Assembly: GCA_019925105.1 (NCBI GenBank)
Contig: JAHGAU010000004.1
Span: 434,001 to 498,000, forward strand
DNA: 64,000 nucleotides
Direction: 5' to 3'
DNA from: Niebla homalea
Lineage: Eukaryota; Ascomycota; Lecanoromycetes; Lecanorales; Ramalinaceae
In this document: one piece after another, positions 47,101-61,300 of the stretch
How the letters are laid out: each line of letters begins with the position of its first letter
Numbering within the stretch: the first letter of the stretch is position 1
Notes under the pieces: model-generated
What the model saw: only the letters and a program-made list of their open reading frames with translations
What the model was told of the DNA's origin: nothing
Database searches by the model: none
Program-made: the position numbers and the translations under genes

Positions 47101-49650
47101 ATTATAAATAAAAGGAACGCGATAAATTAAATACCCTTAAAATTATATAAATAAAAGGCTTTAAAACGTTTTAATAATATAAGTAACGTTAATATAATTA
47201 TTATAAATAATATTACCTTAATAACTTAAATATTAAAACCGACCTTAAAATCTATTTTAATAAAATATTAATAATTAAACGGAAAATATAAATTAAAAGC
47301 TATAAAATTATTAATAAAATTTATATATTAATTAAGATATTAAAGGAAATAATTAATTTATTTTAAGATTATTTAATTTAATTAAGTTTAAAAACCCTTA
47401 TATTAATAAATTTAAGTTATTTAATATAAAATTATACTTTATTTATTATAAGTATTATAATATATTCTTAATAAAGGAATATATAAGTTATAAATAAAAA
47501 TCTAATAAAAATAATATAAATTTTAATAAAAAGAAATATATATAAAAAAAAAAAAAGATTAAGATTATGAAAATAAACGTTACGATATGGATTATTAATT
47601 ATTATTATTATTTATAATTATATCGCTTAACGATTAATTAAACGTATTAATAAATATAATAATTATTATTTTAACTATATAAAAAAAAGGAAAAGTTTTT
47701 AATAAAGTTAATAATAAAGGAATTATTAATAACTTTAATTATAAAGTTATTACCGTAAAAATAAAAAACTTTTTTAATAAAAACGTTAATTATAAAGTAA
47801 GTATAATAATAAATATAATTATAAAGCGATAGTAAATTAAAGATAATAATTTAAAAAAAAAGTTAAACTTATATAAATTAAGGAATAAATAAAAAAGAAA
47901 TAAAAGGGAAAAATAAAAACTAGGAAGAAGAAAGAACTTTAATAAATTATCGGACTATTAAGAAAGTAAACCTTAAACGTTAAACGGATTTTATTAATTA
48001 ATAATATTATATTCTTTATAATATATTTAATATAACTTTTATTATATTTTAAAAAAAGATAAGCCGATTTATAAAGAATATATTAAATTTTAATTATATA
48101 TATTATAAGAAAATTATAATTATTAAGGAAGTTCTTAAGAATAATAAAAAAAGATATAAAAAACGATTTAAAATAAATAATTTAAGATTAATAATATTAT
48201 AATTATAAGCTTAAGATAAAACCTTAAAATTATATTTATTAAGAACAAATAAATATATTTTATAAAGATAATAATTATTTATTAACCGGAATAAATAAGT
48301 AAGTTATTTCATATAAAAACCGATTAAGGATCGGATATTATTATAATTAATTTAAGTATAATAAAAGAATTACGGATAAAAAAAAAAAGCCCTTAAAATT
48401 ATTTAAAATTAATTATTTAAATATATTAATAATAAATAAAGACTATATATTATTTTATATATAAATTCTATTTAATATTTAAGTTATAAGAATAATTAAA
48501 TCGGTATAAATATTTATAATATTAAAAAATAACTTAAATTATAATATCTTATTAAAATTCTTATAAATAAAGTTAATTATAATTAACTTTAAGATTTAAA
48601 TAAAAATATTAAAGATTAAGGATATTACTTATAAAGAAAATATTTAATTATTTAAACCTTCAATACGTTTATTAAGTAAAATACGTTAAAAGTTAATATA
48701 TAAGAAGTTATATTATAAAAACGTAATAATATTAAAAAAATATTAAGTTAAACTTATTTAAATATAAAAATAATAAAATAAGCTTAAAGATTAAATTAAA
48801 AAATAAAAAGGATAATTAAAATTAATAAACTATAAGAAAAAAAGAAATTTAAAGAGTAAAATTAATTTTAAAAATATATATTTTAACGATTAATTAATAA
48901 AAAAAAAGGATATATTTATATATTTAAAGAGAAAAGGAAATATATAAAAAATAATTAAAGTAAATAAGGGAAAATTAAAAAAAAATTAAAACGGTAAAAC
49001 GGGGTTAAAAAAATAAGTTAAATAAAACGTAAATAAAAACGATTAAATAAAAATTAAAAAAAATTAAAAAAGATAAAATAATAATAAGAATACTTAAAAA
49101 ATATCAAAGAAGCTTAAAAGTATTAAAAAATAATATAAAAATTAAAGAAAATATAATAAATAATCCGATTAATAATTTAAAATTAAAAATAAGTTTTACT
49201 TTATATTAATAAAAATTTATTAAATAAAAACGGAAAATAATTAAATTTATAAACTTAATACTTAATAAGATAAATAAAGAAATAATATAATACTTAAATT
49301 TATTATTAATTACGTAAAATAACATTAAACGGTATAAAAAATATATAATATATAAAGAAAAAACGATATTAATTAAATTAATAATACTTATAATAATAAA
49401 GATATATATATTAAGAAAATAATAAATAATTTAAAAAAGTTAATAATAAAAAGAAAAAAATTGTATATTATAATAATACGGAGAAAAAGATAAAGTAAAT
49501 AAAAAATAAAAATAATAAGAATTATTTACTTATTATAAAAAGTATAATCCTAAAAACTAAATAACTTAATAATTTAATAACTTATTAAAAACTATTAAAA
49601 TATAAATATAATACTTATTAAGTTTATTTAAAATATATATATAAAATAAC
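44109..49650 (+). other. Gypsy-2 5' internal region, unassigned
   Basis: Expected to hold gag and protease. It is about 80-85% A+T by eye, with stops in every frame. Around 47450-47530 one frame reads Y-Y-K-Y-Y-N-I-F-L-I-K-E-Y-I-S-Y-K, which could be a zinc knuckle with Cys codons (TGT) changed to TAT, but this is speculative. A short hairpin, CCCGTA...TACGGG, is at 44424-44440. Nothing else is recognisable. At 5.5 kb it is longer than a normal gag region. Confidence 0.4.
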
Positions 49651-49739
49651 GGATAAATTAACTTTCAAATTATAAAATAAAAAACTAAATATTAAAATAA
49701 AATTATTATAAATTATATTTTTAACGGATAAAAAAGTAA

Positions 49740-50194
49740 TAAGAAGAAAAATTAATATTTTAAAGTTATACGAAGAATTATAAATATAAATAAAAAAAGA
49801 AAATATTATATTAAGGGATATTATTTTAAATAATTAAATATAACTTAAAATACTTTTAGTATTATAAACGTATAAGGATATAAACGTAAAAAAATATATA
49901 AAATCTTTATAACGGATTTACTTTTATATAAAGTAATATTAAGATTAAAAATTAAGTTATATAAAGCTATTATTAAAAAGTTATTAAATAATAAAAAATA
50001 ATAACTTAAAATAATTATATAATAAAGAATTAAGTTAAATATATACAAAAAATATATATAAATAAATAAATATATAGAATATACTTTTTATACTTATAAA
50101 GAAAGAAAATAAAGTTAAATTATAATTTATATTTAATTATTACTTTATATATAAAATATTATTTATATTTTATATAAAGTTAATAAAAAGAATA
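49740..50194 (+). pseudogene. Gypsy-2 reverse transcriptase, N-terminal part
   Basis: The frame before LINE D reads K-E-N-K-V-K-L-Q-F-I-F-N-Y-Y-F-I-Y-K (about 50100-50155), resembling the KKxxGxxRFxxDYRxxN motif of gypsy RT, and then F-Y-I-K-L-I-K-R up to the insertion point. LINE D interrupts it at 50194. The RT continues at 56008. Confidence 0.5.
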
Positions 50195-50299
50195 TATTAA
50201 TTGATTGATTAATTGATTTATACTACGGGTCTAGCTAAATTAATTCCGGCGTTCCTTAATACGCGGCTTTTTAACCTTATTAATAACCGTAAAAACCTG

Positions 50300-53200
50300 A
50301 TACTTATAACGTTAAGGCAAAAACCGGCGTCTACCAGGCCTTTACCCTTTATCCCCTAAGATAAAAAATATTAACGACCACCGTAAAGAATAATAATTTA
50401 TTTATATATTTTTTATATTTTAACTCCCTTAAGAAAATCCATAATATTACGATTATATCCTTATAAGGATTATCCTTAAGCTCGTTATTCTTCCGCTCCT
50501 TTATATATTTATATTACCTTAACCTTATATAATACCTTTAAATATCTTTATTAATACTTACGTATTTAATATATACCTTTTTTATATTATTATTGCCGTT
50601 AATTTATTTAAAGACTTTTAATAAGTATTTATTATTATATTTTTACGGTAATAAAAAATGCTTTCCGGTTTATATAATTAATATAACCGGTTTCCGCTCC
50701 CTTTTTCCTTCTTTAATCGGTAATAAGTTTTCTTTATAAAGTTTTTAATAATTTTATTTATCTTTATAATAAAATTAAACTATAATAATAATCCGGTAAA
50801 TATTATAAATTTAATAATTACCCGGATACTTCGTTTTATAAATAATATTTAATAATAATTATAAGTATTAATTTTTATAATAAATTTTAATTTAACCTCC
50901 GTAAATAAGGAATAAGAAATAAAGATATATATAGCGTTTTATTTTTTTTATCCGTATTTATATCCGGCGTTTATCCGACCCCCGGTATATATAATAAATA
51001 GGAAGTAAATTAAACCGTTTTTACCTATTTAAAGTTAAATTATTAATACGTTATTACCCTTTTTTATAATATTATAATAACGGAAATACTTATTAATAAT
51101 CTTTTTATCGTTAAAAGTTAAATAATAATAATTTTAAGGTATAAAGTCTTTATATTTCCGTTAACGTTTAAATTATTTTATTATAATTTATAAAGTAATT
51201 ATTATAGCTTTTATTTTTAAATCCTTTTAATCTTAATTTCTTTTACATTTAATAGAAGTTTATAACCGCTTAAATTAATTTCCGGGATACCGGTAAAATT
51301 AATTTCCTTCTTAACTTATTCCTATTTTATCTTAATAAGAAAAAAGATAAATATCTTTAATTTACTCTTTTTAACTTAAGGCTTATTAAGATTTTAACGG
51401 ATCCGTTTATTTCCTATTATTATAATTAAGTATATATTTCTTTTTAATTTTATTTAAGTAATTATTTAATTTAATAAGATTTTAATCAGTAATATAAAAA
51501 AATTAAACTTTAATACCGGGATAAAGGTTATTTTATAAGTATTATTAATTATTCTTAAATATTAATTCTGGATTTTCTATAATATTTAAATAAACTTTTT
51601 TTTATATCCCGGAGTACTTTTAAGTATATATTAAATAACGGTAATATATATTATAGTTAACTTTATTATAACTTAATAAATAATCCGGGCCTTTTATAAT
51701 ATAACTTTTTATATTAATATAATAAGATAAATAAGGCTTTTTTCTTATAAAGTTATTTTCTTTTAAACTTTTCTTATATAATTTTTTTAATTAAATTTCT
51801 TATTTATTTAAAGGTTAAGGACTTTAATATTAATATCCGGCTTTATTATAACTTTATTTAAGTTTATTATAATTATTATATTATATAATTTTAAAGTTTT
51901 AATTATATAGATAAGCTTATATTTATATAGCGTAAATTAAGCCCCGTAAGTTTTTATTTATTAAAAATAAACTTTATAAGCTTATTTTAATTTTAAATAA
52001 TTTATATATATAAAAATATTATAAATTAAGAGGTAAATATTGTTAATAAAGTCTTTAACTTAAACTTTTTATTTTAACTTAATAAGTTCCTTAATTAATA
52101 AACCGTTAAAGAATAAAAATAATATAAAAAAAATAAACGATCTTTAAGGAATCCTTATTATAACGGGCTTTATTAAGCTTATCTTTTATTTTAAGTTAAT
52201 TAATTTAATTTAATTATTTAAAAAACTTTTTATTTATTTAATTAAAAAAAATAATATCCTTTTTTTTTAAGTTATATAATAACCTTTAATAATTTATTTT
52301 ATTAAAAGTATTTATAATATTAAGAAAAAAAAGGCTTATAATATACTTTTTCCCGTAACCTTATATTATATATATACCGTTAATTAGTTCTTTAAGGGCT
52401 ATTTTTATTAATTAACCTTTTTTTATTTTTATTTATTAATTAGGGAGAAATCCGTAATTCTTTATATAATTATTAAGGATTTTTATTATTACCGTTTTTA
52501 AGGCCTTTTTTAACGTATATAAAAGTATAATAAGTTTATAAGACTTTACCTTAAAATAATCCGGCTTAATAAACTTCTTAAGGATAATTATCTTTATTTT
52601 TTTAAACTTATATAAATAATAATCAATATTGAAATATATTTAAAAAAAGTAAATAAAAACCTTTTTAAATAATAAAATTATTATTATTAAGAATTTATTA
52701 AGAATCTTATTTAATCTTAAGGCTTTACCCTTTTTTAATTTATTAATTAATTTAATTGTTATATCTTATATTATTATTTTATTTATTAATACGGAATTAG
52801 GGTATATAAGGTTATTAATATTATTTAAATTAACTTTTAACGGAGTGGGGAAAAATACCTTTTTAAGGGCCTTAATCTTACCGTTAAAGGTATTAATTAA
52901 TATATTATCGGGATTTTTAAGGGGTAAGAATTTAAGGATAAACTTTAATTTCTTACTTTATTTTTTATTATATTTTATTAACTTTTAAATATTATAAAAT
53001 AAGACCGTTAAGTTATATATTATAAACTAAAAGTATATTTACTTAATTTTCTTAATAATTTTCTTTTTTTCTTTTTAAGTAACCCTTAATTAATTAAATA
53101 TTTTTTAATTTTTATACTTAAAAGTTTACTTAATTAACCTTTTTATTTTTATAATTACGGTTATATACTTTTTATTTTAATAAATTTTAACTCTTTAAAA

Positions 53201-54250
53201 AGGTTATATTATTAAGATAGTTTTATTAATTATTTCGTTTAATACTTTTATTATTTATTTTATAAAAAAATCGATCCGATCTTTATTATTTAATTAAAAG
53301 AAATTTACGAATTATATTATTATTTCCTCCGTTTTTATATAAACGTTTATTTCCTTAACCATTTTTTACGTTTTCCTTACCGGTAATAATAAGGTCGTAT
53401 TAACGGTTTAATTTAAAGTTATCTATATTAATATATAATCCGAGTTATATTTTAAGTCCTTTTATAACCTATATATTACGATTACGCCGATAACCTTTTT
53501 TATATTAAAGGTTAAATTAATCGTTATTTTAAATTTATAACTTTTTTACGTAATAATCTTTTATAATATTAATAATAAAAAATTAATTTAAACGGTAATT
53601 ATTAATAATTTAATGTAATTTATTATACGCCCTTCTTTATTTTATATATAATAATATAGATTAAAGTCTTTAAATAATATATATTTACTTAAAGTAATTA
53701 AGACTTCTTTAAGTAATAGTATTATAAATGGTTTTTCTTTATTAACCGGCGGCAGGTTATATATATTATAAATATTAAGGTTACCCTTTAAGTTTTTTTC
53801 CTTTATAATACGGAATATATAAAGGTTTTTATTATAATAAATAATATCTTAGTTATTTATATTAAACCGCTTATTTATAAAGAAATATATTTTAATTATT
53901 TTATTCCTTTTAAAAGTTAAATAAAACACCTTTTTAGTTTAATAAATAAATATATATATAAGCTATATAATAATTTTTATATTATTATAATATTAAAGTC
54001 CTTAACTTTTTTAAACTTAAATATCGATATTATTACTTTAATTTTTTTATTATAGACGTTTTATTATATTATTCTTAAAAACGTTAATATATTATATATT
54101 AACCTTTATAAAAACTCTTTTTTTTTATATTTATTTAAGTTATAAACTTCTTATTAAAGTTAAGTATTTTCTATTTTAATACCTTCCTAATTATTATTAA
54201 AGACGTAAAACGGCCGGCCCTTAAGGTTAAGATTATAAGGAGTTTTCTTT
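50300..54250 (-). pseudogene. LINE D ORF2 (endonuclease, reverse transcriptase, RNase H)
   Basis: Minus-strand ORF2 collinear with copy A. The RT catalytic block reads F-I-N-N-I-Y-L-L-I-Y at 52021-52050, with both Asp changed to Asn. A Y-T-G-G-R-I-N-A-G run near 50955-50982 matches the start of RNase H (YTDGS-like), with the Asp altered. Stops are scattered through all frames. Confidence 0.75.
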
Positions 54251-54299
54251 TCTTTACCGTTATTTATCTTTTATTATTTAATTAATTAAGCTTACGTCT

Positions 54300-55982
54300 T
54301 AAGGTTATTTTTAATTAACTTATTAAATTAATTTTATACGTATTATACTATTGGATTTTCATAATTATCCGGGTTTCCTTACGTTTAATCTCCTTAACTT
54401 TTATTATATACTTAGAATCCTATATTAAATATCCCTTTTTATTATATATAATATATTTAAGTATACTTTTTATAAGTTTTTTAATTATTAATTTTATATA
54501 CTTATAAGTATTATAACCCTTAACGTAAACCGTATATTTTATAATATTAAAATATTTTATAATAATATATTTATAGTTTTAATACTTAAAATATTAATAA
54601 ATATTAACCGCTTTATTTTATAATTAAATTATCTTAAAAAATCCTTTTTCGGTAATTTTTTTATTTAAAATATTATTATATATTTTTATTAACGTTACGC
54701 TTAATATAACGGTAAAGTACCTTTTTATACGTCTTAAGGAGTTAAGTTTCTTCGTTATTAATAAAAGCTTATAATTAATAATCTTAAGCCTTAAACAAAA
54801 AATTTTTTTTTTTTTTTTATATTCCTTAACGTAATTTTTCTTTCGATTTCTTTAAAACGTAATAAATATATTTTATTTATTATAATGGTAAATAATTACC
54901 TTAAAAATTTAACTGATTTATATTTTCTTTTATTAATTTAAGCTTTAAACTTTTTTAAGTTTTCTTTTACTTTTAAAGACGTTATATTAAAAAAAATATC
55001 CTTACTTTATAGTTTATATACCGTAATAATTTATTTTATTAATAATTCCGTTATTATTTTAATAACCTTTATTAATTATAACGGATTTATTTTTACCGTT
55101 ATATTCCTCTTTTCATTATTAAATAAACGGACCGTTATTATCCTCGTTTTCTTTAACGTGGCCGCTTTTTCTTCCGTTATCCTTTTATTTTTTTATTGCG
55201 GGTATCCCCTTTATTACCCTTATTACTCAGCTTTCTCTTATTTAAAAGGCTGTTGCCTTCGTATTTATGCCTTATATACTTAACCTTAAACCGCCGTTTT
55301 TATTTTTTATTAACGCCCTTATTACCGCCCCTTAAGAGCTTTATAGCCGTTCCGCTTCCCTTAGTTTTACCTTTACCTTCGCGTAAAAGTTTTTTACGTT
55401 TTTTAATTTAATCCGTAATATCGGTTAAATCTTTAACGTAATATCCTTTTACTTTACCGTAAAGAGTCCTTTTAAGGCCTTTACCGTTTCCTTTACCGCC
55501 CTTTTGCCCTTATTTATTAAATAACGTATTATCTCCGTTTTTTATTTTTAATCCTTTAAGGTTTTATTTTCCTTATTAACTTTATTTCCCCTTTATATAC
55601 CCTTAATAGTACTTTCGCTGCGGTCTTCTTGCCTTTTCCCCCCGTCCGTACCCCTCGCCGTTAATACCGTATCGGCCTTCCTACCTTTTTATTTACTTAT
55701 TATCTCTATATTATTATTACGTATTTTATATGTTTCGATATACGTATTTTATTAACTTTAATTCTTTTACTTATTTTAAGTATTATCCGGCTTATTATTA
55801 TTATATTACTTATATATATCGTCGCCGTTTCTATTAATATAGGTTATTTACCCGTTTATTATTTTATTCTTAATTATTACGTTACTTTTACTTATCGTAC
55901 TTAATATACTTCTCTTACTGTTATTAAAGCTATACGTATACGTATCGTTTTAGACCTCTGGGGTCCCTTTGTTCGTCGCCAT
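54300..55982 (-). pseudogene. LINE D ORF1
   Basis: Begins at the ATG at 55982 (minus strand) with M-A-T-N-K-G-T-P-E-V, then a stop where copies A and C have Gln. Its basic region is at 55200-55400. Near 54345-54360 the sequence equivalent to the possible zinc knuckle of copy A is seen. Non-functional; the end is estimated. Confidence 0.68.
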
Positions 55983-56007
55983 TATTCCTTAAAGATAAAA
56001 AAGAATA

Positions 56008-56760
56008 AATAATTTATTAAGAATTTTATTATATAAGATTTTTTTTTTAAGCGGATATAAAGTATAAATATTAAATAATAAAAATATACTTTAATAATTA
56101 ATATTATCTTATTTTTAACGTATTAAATATTAAATAATTATAATTTATAAGGATACCTTAAGGAATACGTACGTTTTTATTTATTTTTATTAAACTTATA
56201 AATATTATATTAAGAGTTATCTTTAAATTAAATTTAAAATTATTTTTTTTTATTTTTAAAAAAAAATATAACCTTATTAACTTAATTTTTTACCTTAACG
56301 ATATTTTTAAAGTATATAGAATATAAAAAGAATAGTTTATTTTCTGAAAAGATTTTTTTTTTTTTTTAAATTCTATAATTAAAGTTAAAACTATTATTTA
56401 ATAAGTTAAAAATTAATATAATAAAAATTAAAGTATTTAAAAAAGACTATAAAATAAAAGGATATATATAAATTAAAATTAAAAAGTATAAAAAGATACT
56501 TAATTAATCAGTACCTTAAAATATAAGAAACGTTAAAGGATTCTTAAATACCGTTAATATAATAAGAGAATAAATTAAGGGTTTTATAAAGATAATTTAT
56601 TTATTTATACGTTTAACCGGAAATATAAAGTAAAAATAAAAAAATTAAAAGATATATTATTTTAATTTATATAAAATATAATAATAAAGGTTAAAGTTTT
56701 AATTAAATAAAACTTAAAAATATTAATTTATATATATATTAATACTTTAGGATACGGAAC
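56008..56760 (+). pseudogene. Gypsy-2 reverse transcriptase, C-terminal part
   Basis: Immediately after the LINE D target copy the gypsy RT resumes. A run R-I-P-*-G-I-R-T-F-L-F-I-F (about 56153-56193) matches the family's MPFGLxNAPxxFxxF block. The catalytic block reads F-Y-L-N-D-I-F at 56288-56308, against VYLDDIL, with the first Asp changed to Asn. Removing LINE D lets the frame run on across the junction. Confidence 0.72.
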
Positions 56761-57100
56761 CGGATATTATATTACTTAAGTTTAAAACGGTTATATTATC
56801 TTATTTATTTATAATTTATATATAACAAATAAAGCGGAACGTAATTATAATACTTATAAGTGAGAATTAATAATTATTATTATATTTAAAGAAAAGTTTT
56901 CTTATGTATTAAATATAAAAAAATTTTTAATTATATATAGAAATTATAAGTTATTTATAAGGTTTATAAATATAAAATATTATAAAAATATTTTTATAAA
57001 ATAAGTAAATAAGTTAAAAAACTATATATTAAAATTAAATATATTAAAAAAAAAAAATTAATAAAGCTATAAGTAATCTATTAAAAGTATTATTTAATAA
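56760..57100 (+). pseudogene. Gypsy-2 RNase H
   Basis: The frame reads K-A-E-R-N-Y-N-T-Y-K-*-E-L (56831-56869), matching the TxxExNYxxxEKELLAIV block of gypsy RNase H, followed by K-E-K-F-S-Y-V-L and later Y-R-N-Y-K-L-F-I-R (DHKxL in the family). Good local match in the right order after RT. Confidence 0.72.
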
Positions 57101-57499
57101 TCCGGATTACGTACTTAATAAGGTAATGAAGAAAATAGTTTTTAAAGTATAAAAAAAATAAAAATAATATAATATAATTTTAAAAGAATAATAAAAGAAG
57201 ATATTACGTTATATTAAAAGAACTTTTAAAAAAACGAAAAAAATAAAATTAACGCTTATAATAATATATAAATTACGATATAATAATTAAAAAATTAATT
57301 AACTTAAAACGTAAAAGGAAAATTAATAAGGAAAAACGTAAATAAAAAAAGAAAATAAATATAAAAGAATTATAATTATAAAAAATAATTAATAATAAGC
57401 CGGTACGGATATATAATATAAAATTAAATAATAGTTATAAAATAAAATATATATAAATCGATTATAAGTTTATAAAGTTATTAAAATTTAAAAAATTAT

Positions 57500-58300
57500 T
57501 CTATTATAAAAATAACGATTAATATACCGATATTATTAAATATCTTAAAATAAAAATAAAATTAAAAAAGAAAAATACGGTATAATAAGTTAAATTTAAT
57601 AAGTGACTTATAAACTATAGATTTAATTTAATTATTAATAAGTTATTTTACCGATATAAAAAACGTTAAATAATATATTTAATAAAAGAAAAAATAATAT
57701 AAATACTTAAAAAAGTTTATAATAACGCGGAATATTTTTTATTAAAAATTATATTAAAGAAATTACGGTATTATTATTAATAACCGGATATAATAAAGGA
57801 TATTATAAAATATATATAAAGGTATTTAACTTATATAAAGTAAATATATAAAAGCCGTATAATTTTATTAAATTTAATTAAAATAAAAGTATTTTTTAAT
57901 TTATTTAAAGCAGACTTTATTAGCCCTTTTAAATAAGTATAAAGCGGTCTTTAATACGTCTTTCATATAATAAATTATATCTTATAATTTATATAATTAT
58001 TCTATATTACGTTAATTAAAATAAAAAACGTAATCGTTATATTAAAAAAGTATATAAATTATTACTTAAAATCCGTTATAATATATATAAATATCGGGAA
58101 GGCATTTATAAATAAAAGGATGAAAAACTTCTTCCGATTATATAATATTTAATTTATTTTTATATTAAATATAACGTATAAAATAATAAATATAATAAAG
58201 TTTAATAATTAAATTTAATAAAACGTAATAAGTAAAACGTAAACTTAATAAAAGTATAATTAAATATAAATAAAAAGACTAACGATATTGTATATTAACT
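57500..58300 (+). pseudogene. Gypsy-2 integrase
   Basis: A segment near 57760-57850 matches the YWPxMxxDIxxYxxxCxxC zinc-binding block (read as Y-Y-Y-*-*-P-D-I-I-K-D/N-I-I-x-Y-I). Then A-D-F-I-S-P-F (57910-57930) matches the start of the catalytic core (xDFxGPxP) with the first catalytic Asp intact. Further core residues are too eroded to place. Confidence 0.7.
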
Positions 58301-58399
58301 TAAAATATATTAAATATTTAAAATACGTTTTTATTAATATTTTTTAAAATTAAATTAAATATAATATATAAACGGAACGTAATTAAATTAAAAGTTAAA

Positions 58400-61300
58400 A
58401 TACGTATTATAAAAAGAGTAATACCATTTTTAAAAAAGTAATATATAAAACCGTTTAAGGATTTATAATAAACCGGGTAAGTATTAAAAAGAATTATAGG
58501 AAAAATTAAATATAATAAAAAACTAATAAAAAAACGTTACGATAAGGGAGTATAAAATTAAAACTTATTAAAAAAAATAATTAATTATATAATAAGATTT
58601 TATTTTAAATCTTAAAAAACTTAAGCTTTATTAAATCGGATTATTTAATATTAAGGGCTTTATAAGAAAATATAAAGCTTTATATACATTAAAAAAAAAC
58701 TTTTATATTTAACTTATTTTATAAGGATTATCTTAAAATATTTATATTATATATTAAGTATTTTAAACTTTCCGATAAGTTAAAGTTAAAAATAATAAAA
58801 AGAATTAAAATCCGGCGGGTATAAATAGGAAACGTTTTAGTCCTTTAAAAATCGTTATAATTATAAATAATATAATTTAAGGGGAAAAAATATATATAAA
58901 TATATAACGCCGTTTCTTTTATATTTTTATTTTATTTATTTTTATATTTTAATATATTAAAGACCTTAAGAGAATACGGATTTAAAAATTAAAAAAAAAA
59001 GGGGGGGGGGAAAAGAATAAATAATTACTTAAGTAAATATAATTAAAAACGAAAAATTAAAAAGAAAAAAGGTAAAAATATAATAAAGATTTAGAAAAAA
59101 TAAATATAAATAAAAGGATATTAAGCCCTTTATTTTTTACTTATAGTCTTTTTATTTATTATATTATAAACTATAAAATAATAAAATTATAAAAAGTTAT
59201 AATTATTTATAATTAAAAACATTTTTTTAAGAAGAAAAAAAAACGTATTAAAAGTAATATACGAATAAAAATATAATTAAATATTAAGGTTATATATTAA
59301 AAAATTTATTTAAAAAAACGCTTTTTTTACGGATTATAAATCTGGATATTAAATTTATTATAAATATTATATTAAGAATGTAAATAAAATATATTATTAA
59401 TATAAATATAAAAACTATTTTAAATAACGGGCGGTTAAGGCCCCGATTATGCTTTTAAGATAAATAATTAAATTTAAGATTAATTTTTATTATAATAATT
59501 ACGGGGCATAAAACCGTATTAACTATTTTACCTTAATAATAAAAACGGAAATAAAGTAAAAAAACCGGTATATATATAAGGACGTAACTTAAAATAAAAA
59601 TAACCTATTATTAAAAAAACGACCCGATAAATAAACTTAATAATATAATTAAAAAAAACCAATAAAATAACTTAAAAACCGATTAAAACTTTAATTTACG
59701 GATAACTATATATATACTTTTTTAATAAAACGTATATTAAAATTAAAATTATAATAATATTCTTAATAATTATAGTCCGGAGTTAAATTTAAATAATATA
59801 AATTAAATATAATAAGTTTAAAAATAATCCGGAATATAAGGTTTATTAAGGTTAACGATATAGAATTAAAAAAAAATATAAACTTTTCCTTAAAGTATAA
59901 TTATATTACCCGCGGAAGTAACTTCGGATAAAAATAATTAAAGAATTATATTTAAATTAAAGACTTTAAAAACTATTATATATATAAAAATAAAGTAAAA
60001 GAAAAAACTTATTAAAAAAAAAATACTTAAAGAGATACGGATAAAGGTTATTACGTACGTATAATATAAGTAGCGGACTTAAAAAAAAAAAGTTAATAAA
60101 GAAGCTTAAATAAACTTATTATTTAAACGGAGAATTAATTAATAATTACTTTATATATAAAAAGAGAAATAACTTATTAAAATTAAAGCCGATAAAACTT
60201 AAATTAAAAATATTTTTAATTAAGTTTAAATTAAGTAAATAGTATTATTTTTTCTTAAGTAACCATTTATAAGACTTAATTGAAAAACTAATCTTTAAAA
60301 AGACTAGGCTATATTTTATATAAACTTTATTACGTTAAATAAGCTTATATAACCGAAATAATTATATAATTCCGGTAAAGCCGGATTAACGTATTAATAA
60401 AAGGATTATTTAAATTAAAAAAGCTATTTAAGTTAATAAGTAAAAAATAAGCGATATAAATAATTAAATTAATTAAATAAATAAAAACGGTAAATAACGA
60501 TTAAGCGGGGATGATTAAAGTAAATAAAAAACGGAGTTAAATAATTAAAATTTAAGAATAAACTATAATAATAATAAATAAATATTAAAAGTAAAAAATA
60601 TAATAAAAAATACTTATTAAAACTATAATTATTAAGTTAACTATAAACTATAATTAATTATAAAGCGTATATAATTTTTTATATTAAACTTACGATTAAT
60701 ATCGGGATTAAATAATATATAACGTATTAAAGAAAAAGCGTTAATTTAAACTATATTCCGATATTAAAAATCTATAAAAAAAAATTAACGATAATTAATT
60801 AAAAAACGAATTAATTTATATATATTTAAATAAAAACTATAATTACCCGGCCGGTACTTAAAGATATAGTATAAATAAACGTTATTTAATAAATTTTTAA
60901 TATAACGGTAATTAATAAAAGTAAAATAATAACCGTTATTAATTTATTAATATCGGGTATATACCTAAGTACCTTTATATATATAAAAAATATAAACCTA
61001 AATATATATTATAAGAAGCTCTTAAAAATAAGAAAATTAAAATAAGTTAAAATTATAAAAGATTAACGGATATAGTTTTAAATAAATTATTTAATTAATA
61101 TTTAAATAAACCTTAATAATAATAAAGATATATCTATTTAATTTAATAAAGTTAATAATTAAAATACGCTTTTTAAGGTATAAAGATATAATAAAAATAA
61201 TTTTAATTAATATAATTTAAATTAAAAATTCTTAAAAAACTATAAAAATTAATATAAATATAAAGTAAATAACCGATATTAAGGTTAAGAATTTATATAT

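Larger units (their letters stand above)
50195..55997 (-). mobile_element. Tad-like LINE, copy D (full length, nested in Gypsy-2)
   Basis: A 5,803-bp minus-strand LINE with its 3' tail (ATTGATTG units) at 50195 and its 5' end near 55997. A 10-bp duplication AAAAAGAATA flanks it (50185-50194 and 55998-56007). The length agrees with copies A and B. It sits within the Gypsy-2 RT gene, whose homology resumes on the other side, so it inserted later than Gypsy-2. Confidence 0.88.
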
